A DNA stretch of 64,000 bases from an archaeon (GTDB taxonomy: Archaea > Thermoproteota > Nitrososphaeria > Nitrososphaerales > JACAEJ01): NCBI GenBank assembly GCA_024256265.1, contig JACGUK010000004.1:193748-257747 (forward strand). The letters are read 5' to 3'. The notes beneath the pieces are model-generated. The model was not told the origin of the DNA. It saw nothing but the letters and a program-made list of their open reading frames with translations, and searched no databases. The translations under genes were made by a program, and so were the position numbers. The first letter of the stretch is position 1. Each line of letters starts with the position of its first letter. This document shows, in pieces, positions 23,958-31,758 of the stretch.

Positions 23958-24652
23958 TTAGGTTGAAAAAATTACAAGAGTCTTTTCAATGGTTTATGCC
24001 CATCAAGCAGATTAGTGGTACTCATTTTATTCGTGGTGTAGCTTTGAACGTAGGTCAGACAAGAAACTTGAATAAATATAGTGAAGATGAATTAAAAAGG
24101 GCTGCTAGGACTTTAATCGATAAGCCTTTCTTTTACCCTCCTCATGCAAATCCTCCTATAAAGGTTGGAGAGATTATTGATGCTGAGTATGAGGATAGAA
24201 GAATAGAGTACTTTGGTAAAGTTGATGATGAAGTCTGGAATTTGATAGCATCTGGAAAGATAAAGCATGTTTCTGTGGATGCTAGATACAGATGGGGAGA
24301 GCATTATAATGGTGTTATCCCTCACGGTCTAATCTTTGATGGTTTATCTCTTGTTCCTGAGGATGTTGAGCCTGGAGATCCTAAGACATCTGTTATCATC
24401 GATAGATTGATTGAAACTCTTGATGGTTCCTCATATAGCCTAGCCTCAAAGGATGAGGTAGGCGTGAAGGAAAGAAGTGGAAAAGCGATAGTAGCTCATG
24501 AAGCCTATGAAGAGAAACTAAAGCAAAAATCATCTAAGCACTCAGAATTCTTAGCAAAGCTACCCAAGCCTGAGCAAGTACCTGCTATGATTAGACGTGA
24601 AGCCTACCTAAAGCTCATCCGTGAGGTGAAGGCTGAGATAGAGAAAGAGTGA
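23954..24652 (+). CDS. Prohead maturation protease
   Basis: 232 residues from a GTG overlapping the portal stop. The core FYPPHANPPIKVGEIIDAEYED…ASGKIKHVSVDARYRW…GLIFDGLSLVPEDVEPGD fits prohead serine proteases of the HK97/U35 type, with candidate catalytic His in HANPP or KHVS and Ser in HVSV. The basic and acidic helical C-terminus (after about 170) may act as scaffold. Position between portal and capsid supports the call; exact catalytic residues are inferred. Confidence 0.72.
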   Translation: MIRLKKLQESFQWFMPIKQISGTHFIRGVALNVGQTRNLNKYSEDELKRAARTLIDKPFFYPPHANPPIKVGEIIDAEYEDRRIEYFGKVDDEVWNLIASGKIKHVSVDARYRWGEHYNGVIPHGLIFDGLSLVPEDVEPGDPKTSVIIDRLIETLDGSSYSLASKDEVGVKERSGKAIVAHEAYEEKLKQKSSKHSEFLAKLPKPEQVPAMIRREAYLKLIREVKAEIEKE

Positions 24653-24658
24653 ATGTAA

Positions 24659-25081
24659 ATGACAGACAAATGGCCAGATGCCAATCAAGGGGATGTAATA
24701 GCACCAGGTGCATTGATCCTACCTTTCAAAGCAGCAAGCACTATAACAAAGGGAAAGGCAGTTATTCTATCAGCAGATGGAGAAGTCAGTCAACCTACAT
24801 CTTCCTCTAATGCAATAGGAATAGCTGTTGAAGATGGATCAGTAGGGGATCAGATAGGAATCTGTGTATTCGGCATAGTAAAGGTGAAGGCAGGAGGCGC
24901 TATAGCGAGAGGACAAGCAGTTCAGAACGATGCCAATGCAGATGTTATTGCACTAAGCGATCAGTCTGTGGATGAAGGAGGAACAGCTACTTACACTATC
25001 TATTACTCAAGAATACTAGGATTTGCTCTAGACTCTGCAAGTTCATCAGGAGACTACATAAGAATATTGGTGGTGAAATAA
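24659..25081 (+). CDS. Capsid decoration protein (DUF2190-like)
   Basis: 140 residues of small beta-rich repeats: PGALILPFKAASTITKGKAVILSADGEVSQPTSSSNAIGIAVED…FGIVKVKAGGAIARGQAVQ. This is the pattern of DUF2190/lambda gpD-like decoration proteins that stabilise the expanded capsid. It sits immediately before the capsid gene, with the stop overlapping the capsid ATG. Confidence 0.8.
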   Translation: MTDKWPDANQGDVIAPGALILPFKAASTITKGKAVILSADGEVSQPTSSSNAIGIAVEDGSVGDQIGICVFGIVKVKAGGAIARGQAVQNDANADVIALSDQSVDEGGTATYTIYYSRILGFALDSASSSGDYIRILVVK

Positions 25082-26004
25082 TGCCAAAGCTCTTTGAGAC
25101 TCTTCAGAAAGATGAAAAGTTTGCAAAAGAAATATCTCAATCATCTCAGAAAGCCATGGCCAATCCTTTCTTCCAGAGGGTTATGAAGGAAGCTTTGCTC
25201 AGCGACTCAAGCCTAGCCTTAGGAAAGGTTCATGATGCAGTTGTAGAGGCAGCATTGCCAGAATTAGTTGGCCGTGAGCTAGTTCAGATAATAGAGACTG
25301 AAGAGCCTTTCCTAAGAATATTTAAAGCGAAGAAAGGTAAAGCTTACAGAAGTGCACAGCTATCAACGACATGGGTAACAGGAGAGAGTTATGAGACACA
25401 AGATGTGAAGGCTGATAAGGAGATTCGAGCAATAGCAGAGTTTACGAAGAGATTTTTAGAGGATGCAAAGTGGCCTGTAATGGAGAGGCAAGCGAAAGAA
25501 GTAGGGAGAGCCATAGGAGAGATGGAGACTACAGAGATAAAGGATATTTATGAAGCAATATCAGCAAGTGATCTGGCAAGTGGGGCAGAAATATCTGCTA
25601 CAACACCTGGAACATTAGCCTATGAAGATGTATTAAAGGCATGGAAGGCAGTGAAGGGTGAGAACTTCAACCCTACAGTTCTTGCAGTGTCTCCAAACAA
25701 AGCTGGAGACCTATGGAATGATGATAAGTTCATTCATAGCTTCTACTTTGGAGAATTGCAAGACAAAGAAAGAGGAATATTCGGTAGCTCTATACTTGGC
25801 TTCAAGATCGCAGTATCATCCATATTCCCTGATGATAAGGCTTACATGATAGATGCAAAGAATGCTTCAGTAATGCTATTGAGAAGAGATATAGTTACAG
25901 AGCCTTATGAGGATTTGAAGAATGATAGGCATGGCATAGTGGCATCTGAGAGGATAGGATTGGCAGTCTTAAGGACAAAGGCAGTAGCGAGGATCACGAT
26001 ATAA
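25081..26004 (+). CDS. Major capsid protein, HK97 fold
   Basis: 307 residues. An N-terminal helical stretch (about 1-60), then ELVGRELVQIIETEEPFLRIFKAKKG, the spine-helix region IGEMETTEIKDIYEAI and the A-domain strand GIVASERIGLAVLRTKAVARITI at the end, as in HK97-type coat proteins of archaeal tailed viruses. The N-terminal 60 residues may be removed by the protease two genes upstream. It is the last virion gene before cargo island 2. Confidence 0.85.
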   Translation: MPKLFETLQKDEKFAKEISQSSQKAMANPFFQRVMKEALLSDSSLALGKVHDAVVEAALPELVGRELVQIIETEEPFLRIFKAKKGKAYRSAQLSTTWVTGESYETQDVKADKEIRAIAEFTKRFLEDAKWPVMERQAKEVGRAIGEMETTEIKDIYEAISASDLASGAEISATTPGTLAYEDVLKAWKAVKGENFNPTVLAVSPNKAGDLWNDDKFIHSFYFGELQDKERGIFGSSILGFKIAVSSIFPDDKAYMIDAKNASVMLLRRDIVTEPYEDLKNDRHGIVASERIGLAVLRTKAVARITI

Positions 26005-26038
26005 AAGTGATCCTCTCACTAAATTTTTTGTGATCATT

Positions 26039-26230
26039 ATGAGCAAGAATCTTGATTTTATTAAGAAATATGTGAAGATAAAGGGAAGGTATCATAAACA
26101 ATTAAGAGCATTAAGTTATAAAAATGATATTCCAATAGAAGAAGTTATTGACATAATCTTAGAAGATGTCCTTAAAGATGAGAGTAGGTTTGATGAATTA
26201 TTTCAAAAAAGAAGGCAAAAGAGCGATTAA
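26039..26230 (+). CDS. Small ribbon-helix-helix-like protein, source of the repeated gene tail
   Basis: 63 residues from the ATG at 26039 (a GTG lies 3 codons upstream). KIKGRYHKQLRALSYKNDIPIEEVIDIIL fits a ribbon-helix-helix fold. Its 3' end (26171-26231) recurs twice downstream, at about 27952-28002 and 28773-28832, without the rest of the gene. It may be a virion-cluster regulator. Confidence 0.65.
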   Translation: MSKNLDFIKKYVKIKGRYHKQLRALSYKNDIPIEEVIDIILEDVLKDESRFDELFQKRRQKSD

Positions 26231-26231
26231 G
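26171..26231 (+). repeat. Gene-tail repeat, copy A (within intact gene)
   Basis: Encodes VLKDESRFDELFQKRRQKSD and the stop. Copy C matches it along its whole length with about 80% identity by eye; copy B matches the last 40 bases, including TCAAAAAAGAAGGCAAAAG with one change. It is the left edge of cargo island 2. Confidence 0.7.
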
Positions 26232-26526
26232 CATTAGCCCACGCCCCTTAAAATTCTCTACTAGTTAGTTTATCAGAATCATTCCTTCTCTAAAGAAACT
26301 ATGCCTAGATTTACCATTATTCTTGAAATGTGACTTACATTTACTTAAAGAAATTTAGTTCAGCCTTGAGAGAGAAGTGGAAAGAAACTTATTCACAGTT
26401 AGCGAAGCCAAGAAAATAGAATAGATGACATCTCATTCTCCGAAGTAAAGGAAAGTGTGTATTCATTTTCTAGCATCCCGATTATCTTAGTAAAATTTAA
26501 ATGTATTAAAAATTACTAACATTAAT
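26232..26526. other. Spacer before the DUF4143 ATPase, promoter at its end
   Basis: About 295 bases with no supported gene on either strand. A TATA-like element (taaaatttaaatg, about 26490-26502) lies some 25-30 bases before the ATG at 26527 and probably drives the ATPase gene separately from the virion genes. The rest is AT-rich with no repeats noted. Confidence 0.45.
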
Positions 26527-27810
26527 ATGGAAAAAGAGTTAATTTTTCCGAGAGATATTGAAGCAAGCTTGCTAAGATGGATAGAAAGAAGAGAAACCTA
26601 CGCAATAAAAGGTCCAAGACAGAGCGGCAAAACAACTCTGCTAAGAATTCTGGAAGATGATTTAAAGAAGAAAGGCATAAACACAGTTTTTTTGAATTTT
26701 GAAGATCCTGATATACTGGAAGCTTTTGAGACTAATCCCAAAGAATACATTAGAAGCTTTCTGACAAAAGAAGGCAAGTATTGTTTTTTGATGGACGAAT
26801 ACCATTACGTGAAAGACCCTGGAAAGAAGCTCAAGCTTCTTTATGATACTTTCGAAAACTCTAAGTTTATTGTCACTGGTAGCTCATCTTTAGAGCTTTC
26901 AGGAGCTATGGCAAAATTTTTGGTTGGGAGAGTATTTTTCTTCGAGCTATTCCCATTCAATTTTCATGAATTTTTAACAGCAAAAGATCCAAGACTGGCA
27001 AAGATCTATGAAGAGAAGAACAATATGGTTAAAGAGTTTTTAAGTAATAAAGTTGAAGTTGAGAAAGATATTTTCCTTAAGGAGCTTGCCCCATTTTTTG
27101 ATCAATATGTAATTTTTGGTGGCTATTCTGCTGTAATAAAAGCAGAAGATTTTGATACTAAAAGAGCTATATTAAAAAATATTTATGATACCTATATCTC
27201 GAAAGATGTTGTAGAGTTCCTTAAAGTTACTGATGCTTTTAAATACAGACATGTTGTTAGGGCTTTAGCAGTACTAATTGGGAATTTGATAAATTACAAT
27301 GAAATCTGCTCGGCATGTAATACTTATTATAAAGAACTAAAAAGAATGATTTCAATACTCTCAGAAACCTACATAATAAACTTGATTCAGCCGTTTTATA
27401 GAAACCCGTTAACAGAATTGAAAAAAGTTCCAAAACTATATTTCTTTGATCTAGGTTTAAGAAATTATATAATAGACAATTTTAATCCCCTTGAAAAGAG
27501 AACCGACAGTGGAGCATTGGTTGAAAACTTTGTTTTTTTAAGCTTAAAGAACAATTTCCCTGAAGCGATAATAAACTATTGGAGGACTATAGCGAAGGCA
27601 GAAGTTGACTTTGTGCTTAAAATAAAAGATGAAATAATCCCAATAGAGGTTAAGTATCAAAGTTTCAAAGAACCTAAAGTCTCAAAAGGATTAAGAAGCT
27701 TCATAAAATCTTACAAAATTAAAAAGGCTATTGTGATTACAAAAAATTTTTGGAGCAAAATAAAAATCAATAATACAGACATTCTTTTTATCCCAGCTTG
27801 CTACCTATGA
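26527..27810 (+). CDS. AAA ATPase with DUF4143 domain
   Basis: 427 residues. N-terminal AAA module: KGPRQSGKTTLLRIL (Walker A, about 27-41), YCFLMDEYHYV (Walker B), FIVTGSSSLELSG. The C-terminal DUF4143 nuclease-like domain shows FFDLGLRNYII, VENFVFLSLKNN, NYWRTIAKAEVDFVL and IPIEVKY, the last two giving the D…ExK pattern of a restriction-like fold. This archaeal and bacterial family is abundant and mobile; its role is unknown. It is more AT-rich than its virion neighbours. Confidence 0.88.
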   Translation: MEKELIFPRDIEASLLRWIERRETYAIKGPRQSGKTTLLRILEDDLKKKGINTVFLNFEDPDILEAFETNPKEYIRSFLTKEGKYCFLMDEYHYVKDPGKKLKLLYDTFENSKFIVTGSSSLELSGAMAKFLVGRVFFFELFPFNFHEFLTAKDPRLAKIYEEKNNMVKEFLSNKVEVEKDIFLKELAPFFDQYVIFGGYSAVIKAEDFDTKRAILKNIYDTYISKDVVEFLKVTDAFKYRHVVRALAVLIGNLINYNEICSACNTYYKELKRMISILSETYIINLIQPFYRNPLTELKKVPKLYFFDLGLRNYIIDNFNPLEKRTDSGALVENFVFLSLKNNFPEAIINYWRTIAKAEVDFVLKIKDEIIPIEVKYQSFKEPKVSKGLRSFIKSYKIKKAIVITKNFWSKIKINNTDILFIPACYL

Positions 27811-27951
27811 TTAATATTTAACAAATAAGGCATGTAGAAAAGTTTAATTAAATTTTTTCTTATTTGAAGAATTGCTTTTTTCATCGAGAAGTTGCATTAT
27901 CTTAGAGATAACTCCTTTTACTTTTAATTCTCTTTAATAAGATTCTTGTAA

Positions 27952-28002
27952 TGACCTGCTCAATGAACTATTCCAAAAAAGAAGGCAAAAGGGGCAATTA
28001 AG
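27952..28002 (+). repeat. Gene-tail repeat, copy B
   Basis: Encodes LLNELFQKRRQKGN and a stop in the plus direction, without any upstream gene. Its stop codon overlaps the stop codon of the minus-strand PIN gene at 27998-28000, so a recombination junction lies at the gene end. Confidence 0.65.
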
Positions 28003-28417
28003 ATGCCTTTATTTCAATTAGAAAATCGCCCGGCGTAGCAACTCTAATTTTTTCTTTTATTTTTTCTATATGAAAATCTTTATCTCCAGTAATAAAATAA
28101 GTTGGTTTTACTGCTAAGGTACATGCAAGTATTGGTATATCTTTTCTGTCATCGATTAACTCAGAAGCCTCTGCTATAAATCTGGAATACTCCTCATCCA
28201 TAATAATTCTTGGTTTGACCAATAGAAGAAACGAATCTAAAAGGCTAGTCTTATCAGAAACTTCTTTTGCAAATACTTCATAGATTTCGTTCAACTGATC
28301 GATCGGAATTATCAGCTTCAATTTACGCTTTCTAATCAATTCAAGAACTTTAAACGGTTTTCCTTTAAACAACAAACCAGAAAATAAAATATTACTATCA
28401 ACCATGATGCTTCTCAT
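27998..28417 (-). CDS. vapC: PIN-domain toxin
   Basis: 139 residues. PIN fold with acidic residues in MVDSNILFSGLLF (D7), NEIYEVFA (E), DDRKDIPILACTL (D) and ITGDKDF near the end. This is the COG1569-like PIN type often paired with AbrB antitoxins, and a predicted ribonuclease. It overlaps the upstream AbrB gene by 20 bases. The gene end coincides with repeat B. Confidence 0.82.
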   Translation of the reverse strand: MRSIMVDSNILFSGLLFKGKPFKVLELIRKRKLKLIIPIDQLNEIYEVFAKEVSDKTSLLDSFLLLVKPRIIMDEEYSRFIAEASELIDDRKDIPILACTLAVKPTYFITGDKDFHIEKIKEKIRVATPGDFLIEIKAS

Positions 28418-28688
28418 ACTTTTCCTTCCAAATTTTTTCTCGCACCTCTTCTATTGCTCTGTTTATCTTTTCTGGAGTCAGACCTTTTTCTTTAGCTAGC
28501 CTTTGGCAATATCTCTGTAGCTCTTCTAAAGATTCTACTATCTCCACTTTTTTCATAACTACTAGCTCTTTGTCTACACTTTCCACTAAAAGCTTGCTTC
28601 CTTCTTTTATTCCTAATTTCTTTCTTACATCTTCAGGTATAGTCACTTGCCCCTTTCGAGTTACAGATACTAGCTTCATCTCTATCAT
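28398..28688 (-). CDS. vapB: AbrB/SpoVT-family antitoxin
   Basis: 96 residues. The N-terminal VSVTRKGQVTIPEDVRKKLGIKEGSKLLVE is the swapped-hairpin AbrB DNA-binding domain; the C-terminal helical part (LEELQRYCQRLAKEKGLTPEKINRAIEEVREKIWKE) should mask the PIN toxin. The pair is a stand-alone toxin-antitoxin module between repeat copies B and C. Confidence 0.86.
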   Translation of the reverse strand: MIEMKLVSVTRKGQVTIPEDVRKKLGIKEGSKLLVESVDKELVVMKKVEIVESLEELQRYCQRLAKEKGLTPEKINRAIEEVREKIWKEKYEKHHG

Positions 28689-28772
28689 AAAAAGTAGTAC
28701 TGTATTACTTAAATACTTATGTTTTCAGTCAACATGAATTCTGTAGCGTTTTGTTAATGTGAAGAGTTTTAT

Positions 28773-28832
28773 GTTAAGGATGAGAGTAAATTTGATGAAC
28801 TATTTCAGAATAGAAAGAAAAAGAGCGATTAG
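28773..28832 (+). repeat. Gene-tail repeat, copy C
   Basis: Encodes VKDESKFDELFQNRKKKSD and a stop in the plus direction, with no start or upstream gene body. It separates the AbrB/PIN pair from the MFS gene. After the stop it shares an ACGCCC with copy A. Confidence 0.65.
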
Positions 28833-28937
28833 AACGCCCTATCTGAGTAGTCTTCAGGATAGTCTTGTAAAGTTAAAAGTAATTCAGAATCATGCCTACT
28901 TATTTCCATCCTGGGCACAATTGCTGTAATTGTTCCA

Positions 28938-30362
28938 TTAGTTGCTTAATGTGCTTCCTCTAAGCACAGATGGTGGAATAGCAGCAGTATTCAATACAGC
29001 AAGCCAGAGGTATGTGTTCTTTAATCCTTCAGAAAAGAGTATCTTATCTACTTCAGGGATAACGATAGGGTTCGTGGATGATATTATCTTTGTTACTACT
29101 GCATATGGCACTGTAAAGGTCATTATCAGGACAGCCAAGTTGAGGCTTATTGTGAAGCCAACATTAAAGAATGTAGCCCTGAATGCTGAGGCGATCCCCC
29201 TCCTTTGAGTTGGAACAGAACCCATTATCGAACTTATGTTTGGGGAGATGAACAGGCCTATACCGGCACCAAGGAGCACCATGTAAATGGCTAAAAGTGA
29301 ATATGGTGTGGATGCATCTGAAGTTGAGAAGAGGTATAGAGAGATGCTCGTCAGAGCTAGGCCAGATGTGGTAAAGGGGAGATGCCCAAATCTATCAGAG
29401 AACCTTCCGCTTAACACACCAAGGAAAAGGAACGCTATGTCGAAGGGTATTATCCTTATTCCAGCATCAAATGGGCTTAGACCAAGAACAAGCTGGAAGT
29501 AAAGGCTGAGCAAGAGTAATACAGCTCCCCATGCTATTGTATTAAGCAGTTGCGCTATGATACCGCCAGTGAACTCTCTTATCTTAAGAAGCCTTAGGTC
29601 CAGTAATGGATGCTCATGGTTTCTTTCATACGCTACGAAGGCTACCATGCTTATTGCACTAACGATGAGAAACTCGTAAACTGTAATCTGCTCTGCTATC
29701 CCATAAGCAGCGTATGTGAGAGCTAGGATAAAGCTTGTTAAAGAAAACGTAAATGTTACAAAACCTACCCAATCTATTGGGGTCCCCTTCTCTAGGCTCG
29801 CTATTTCTTTAAGCCTACGTTGGGCCCAGACAGTCCCGAAGATACCTATTGGCACATTTATGTAGAAGAGCGCCCTCCAGTCTAAGAAGGAGAGAATTAT
29901 TCCGCTTACAGTTAGCCCAGCCATAGCACCGAACCTGAAGGCTATCTGATTTACACCAAGAGCAAAGCCAAGCTCATTCTTCGGAGTTGCATCCACTATC
30001 ATAGCTATGCTATTTGTAAAGAGTATAGCAGCCCCAAGCCCCTGTATCCCCCTGAACAAGATAAACTCTGGAGATCCCCATGCAAGGCTTGTTAATGCAG
30101 AGCCTAATGTGAAGATTGTGAAGCCACTTATGTAAATTTTCACCCTTCCAACTATATCCGTAACTCTACCTATAAGAAGCAATGCAACCGTAGTGCCAAG
30201 GACATATGCCTGAGTAAACCAGATCGCCTGTTCTGCATCTGCTCTTAGAGCTGAGGCTACTTGAGGGAGACCAACTATAACTATCCTAGAGTCTATACCA
30301 GCCATCAGAACACCAACAGTTGTTACTGTAAGCACAGTCCACTTGTACTGCAGAAGAAGCAC
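28938..30362 (-). CDS. MFS exporter, DHA2 (14-helix) type
   Basis: 474 residues with about fourteen transmembrane helices. DHA2 family motifs: MAGIDSRIVIVGLPQVASAL in helix 1, LIGRVTDIVGRVKIYISGF (motif A), FRGIQGLGAAILFTNSIAM (motif B) and a GFALGVNQIAFRFGAMAGLTVSG stretch resembling motif C. It probably exports drugs or metabolites by proton antiport. It runs against the virion operon, so it interrupts co-transcription of capsid and connector genes. Confidence 0.88.
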   Translation of the reverse strand: MLLLQYKWTVLTVTTVGVLMAGIDSRIVIVGLPQVASALRADAEQAIWFTQAYVLGTTVALLLIGRVTDIVGRVKIYISGFTIFTLGSALTSLAWGSPEFILFRGIQGLGAAILFTNSIAMIVDATPKNELGFALGVNQIAFRFGAMAGLTVSGIILSFLDWRALFYINVPIGIFGTVWAQRRLKEIASLEKGTPIDWVGFVTFTFSLTSFILALTYAAYGIAEQITVYEFLIVSAISMVAFVAYERNHEHPLLDLRLLKIREFTGGIIAQLLNTIAWGAVLLLLSLYFQLVLGLSPFDAGIRIIPFDIAFLFLGVLSGRFSDRFGHLPFTTSGLALTSISLYLFSTSDASTPYSLLAIYMVLLGAGIGLFISPNISSIMGSVPTQRRGIASAFRATFFNVGFTISLNLAVLIMTFTVPYAVVTKIISSTNPIVIPEVDKILFSEGLKNTYLWLAVLNTAAIPPSVLRGSTLSN

Positions 30363-30563
30363 CCCCTTGGGCGTCTAATTTTTCTCTAGTACATAAGATT
30401 TTAGCAATATCATTCCTATAACCCTATCCAATCTATAGCTCCATCAACATTCCTTGCCTTTATGATTTTATTAATAAAATTATATAGTAAAATACAATTT
30501 TATCAATTAATTTTAAAATTTTCATTATATTTTAAATAAATGCCCACAGTATCATAAACTGCT

Positions 30564-30890
30564 TTGCCCTACAGCACAAGGAATATGGTAAAGGAGAGAC
30601 TGGGAATAGATGCCACGAATAATGCTTATGACTCTATAATAGATGCTAAGATAATGGCTGCTGATGCAATCATAGATAATTCTTTGAAGCAATACACTAT
30701 AGTGCCTTTATCAAATCCTCCTCAGATAATATCAGATATAAGCGCAGATTTGGCATCAGGTCTATTTAGGCAGGATAGAGCACCACCTAATGAGAATAAT
30801 TACTTTCTTAAAAGAGGAGAGAAAGAACTTCAGGATTACATAACCTCAACCTATCTTAAGCCAGTTTTTAAGAAGAGTGAAGGAAATTGA
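30564..30890 (+). CDS. Head-tail connector protein (gp6-like)
   Basis: 108 residues from a TTG start. Helical with VKERLGIDATNNAYDSIIDAKIMAADAIIDNSL, then ISADLASGLFRQDRAPP, as in gp6/gp15-like adaptor proteins that form the ring below the portal. An AT-rich promoter-like tattttaaataaatg lies at about 30527-30542. It overlaps the next gene by four bases. Confidence 0.7.
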   Translation: MPYSTRNMVKERLGIDATNNAYDSIIDAKIMAADAIIDNSLKQYTIVPLSNPPQIISDISADLASGLFRQDRAPPNENNYFLKRGEKELQDYITSTYLKPVFKKSEGN

Positions 30891-31309
30891 CATACAAAGA
30901 AATCGTTCAAAAGACCATAGACTTGCTCAAAGCAGATGCAAATCTTTCAGAGCCTGATAAGATAAAGAAGTATTACTTTGGTGTACCAATTCGCCTTGAT
31001 CTTTATCCCTTCATATACGTTCAATGGAATGAGAGAAGAGCTACTGGGAAAGCTAACATATCTCAATTCGAGTATGAGCTTATTCTTGAGATAGGAGTTG
31101 CTGATAGAGCAGTAAACGAAGATATAGCGGAAAAAAGCGTCTATGATAAGATTGAATACATTGAGAATACATTAAACAGTAATCCATCCTTAGACGGTTT
31201 GGTATCTGATGTAAAGCTACCTAAGAGCATTGAAATTGTTAGGATGAGTGATAAGGATTACGCTGTTGCCTTTGTAAGGCTTCTTCATGCTGTAAGGAAG
31301 TGGATATAA
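30887..31309 (+). CDS. Head-tail joining / tail completion protein
   Basis: 140 residues from a TTG overlapping the connector stop. The sequence IRLDLYPFIYVQWNERRATGKANISQFEYELILEIGVADRAV…YDKIEYIENTLNSNP fits tail terminator or completion proteins (gpU/gp10-neighbour type) by pattern and position. The stop overlaps the ATG of a small frame downstream. Confidence 0.6.
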   Translation: MTYKEIVQKTIDLLKADANLSEPDKIKKYYFGVPIRLDLYPFIYVQWNERRATGKANISQFEYELILEIGVADRAVNEDIAEKSVYDKIEYIENTLNSNPSLDGLVSDVKLPKSIEIVRMSDKDYAVAFVRLLHAVRKWI

Positions 31310-31443
31310 TGATCGCTAAAGATCGCGAGGAAAGACCTCTAAAGGCAGGTTGCCTTTCGAAGGATGTTATTCTTTCCTTACGATCGGCGATAATCGACTT
31401 CAGACTAGATTGGATATCCAATCTAGGAAGATTGAAGAGGTGA
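31309..31443 (+). ncRNA. Highly structured element in the tail operon (possible RNA), with 44-codon frame
   Basis: The segment can fold extensively. GATCG (31321-31325) pairs with CGATC (31381-31385); AGGAAAG (31328-31334) pairs with CTTTCCT (31372-31378); an inner hairpin AAAGGCA / TGCCTTT (31341-31347 / 31351-31357) has a 3-base loop. A perfect 22-bp palindrome with arms CTAGATTGG and CCAATCTAG covers 31405-31426. An ATG frame of 44 codons also spans it, its ATG overlapping the upstream stop. The structure looks selected; RNA, protein or both is unresolved. Confidence 0.45.
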
Positions 31444-31455
31444 TTAAATTTGGAC

Positions 31456-31698
31456 ATGACGCCAATAATTGAATTGGCTCTGATCTTCGGAGGCGTGGCA
31501 ACTCTAGGCTTCGTTATAGCTGAAATTCTATCACTATATGTCTTCAGAAGTGCAACGAATAGCATGACACAAGCCACTACTGCTGGGATTAATGCTGTTG
31601 TGGATTTGACCACTCTATCTGTGACTGGGTTACATGGAGCTACTGCTGTAGAAGTTCAGGGTCAGCCTACAAAAGTGCCTGGATTAGAACAAAAGTAA
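31456..31698 (+). CDS. Small single-helix membrane protein of the tail operon
   Basis: About 80 residues from the ATG at 31456. One hydrophobic segment (IIELALIFGGVATLGFVIAEILSLYVF), then a Ser/Thr/Gly-rich tail (TTAGINAVVDLTTLSVTGLHG). No family recognised. Membrane topology and position within virion genes could suit a release or virion membrane-contact role; this is inference. Confidence 0.55.
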   Translation: MTPIIELALIFGGVATLGFVIAEILSLYVFRSATNSMTQATTAGINAVVDLTTLSVTGLHGATAVEVQGQPTKVPGLEQK

Positions 31699-31758
31699 AC
31701 CTCCCTGAAGAGTTGCTGAAATGCAACGAAACCATTTTTTGGTTGGAGGTAGATGTAA

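Noticed and set aside
28833..28937. Minus-strand 25-codon frame between copy C and the MFS gene
   Set aside because: Too short, no ribosome site, and lies between a repeat and a gene end; probably chance.
28942..29208. 88-codon plus-strand frame at the end of the MFS gene
   Set aside because: Antisense to transmembrane helices of the MFS protein; typical shadow.
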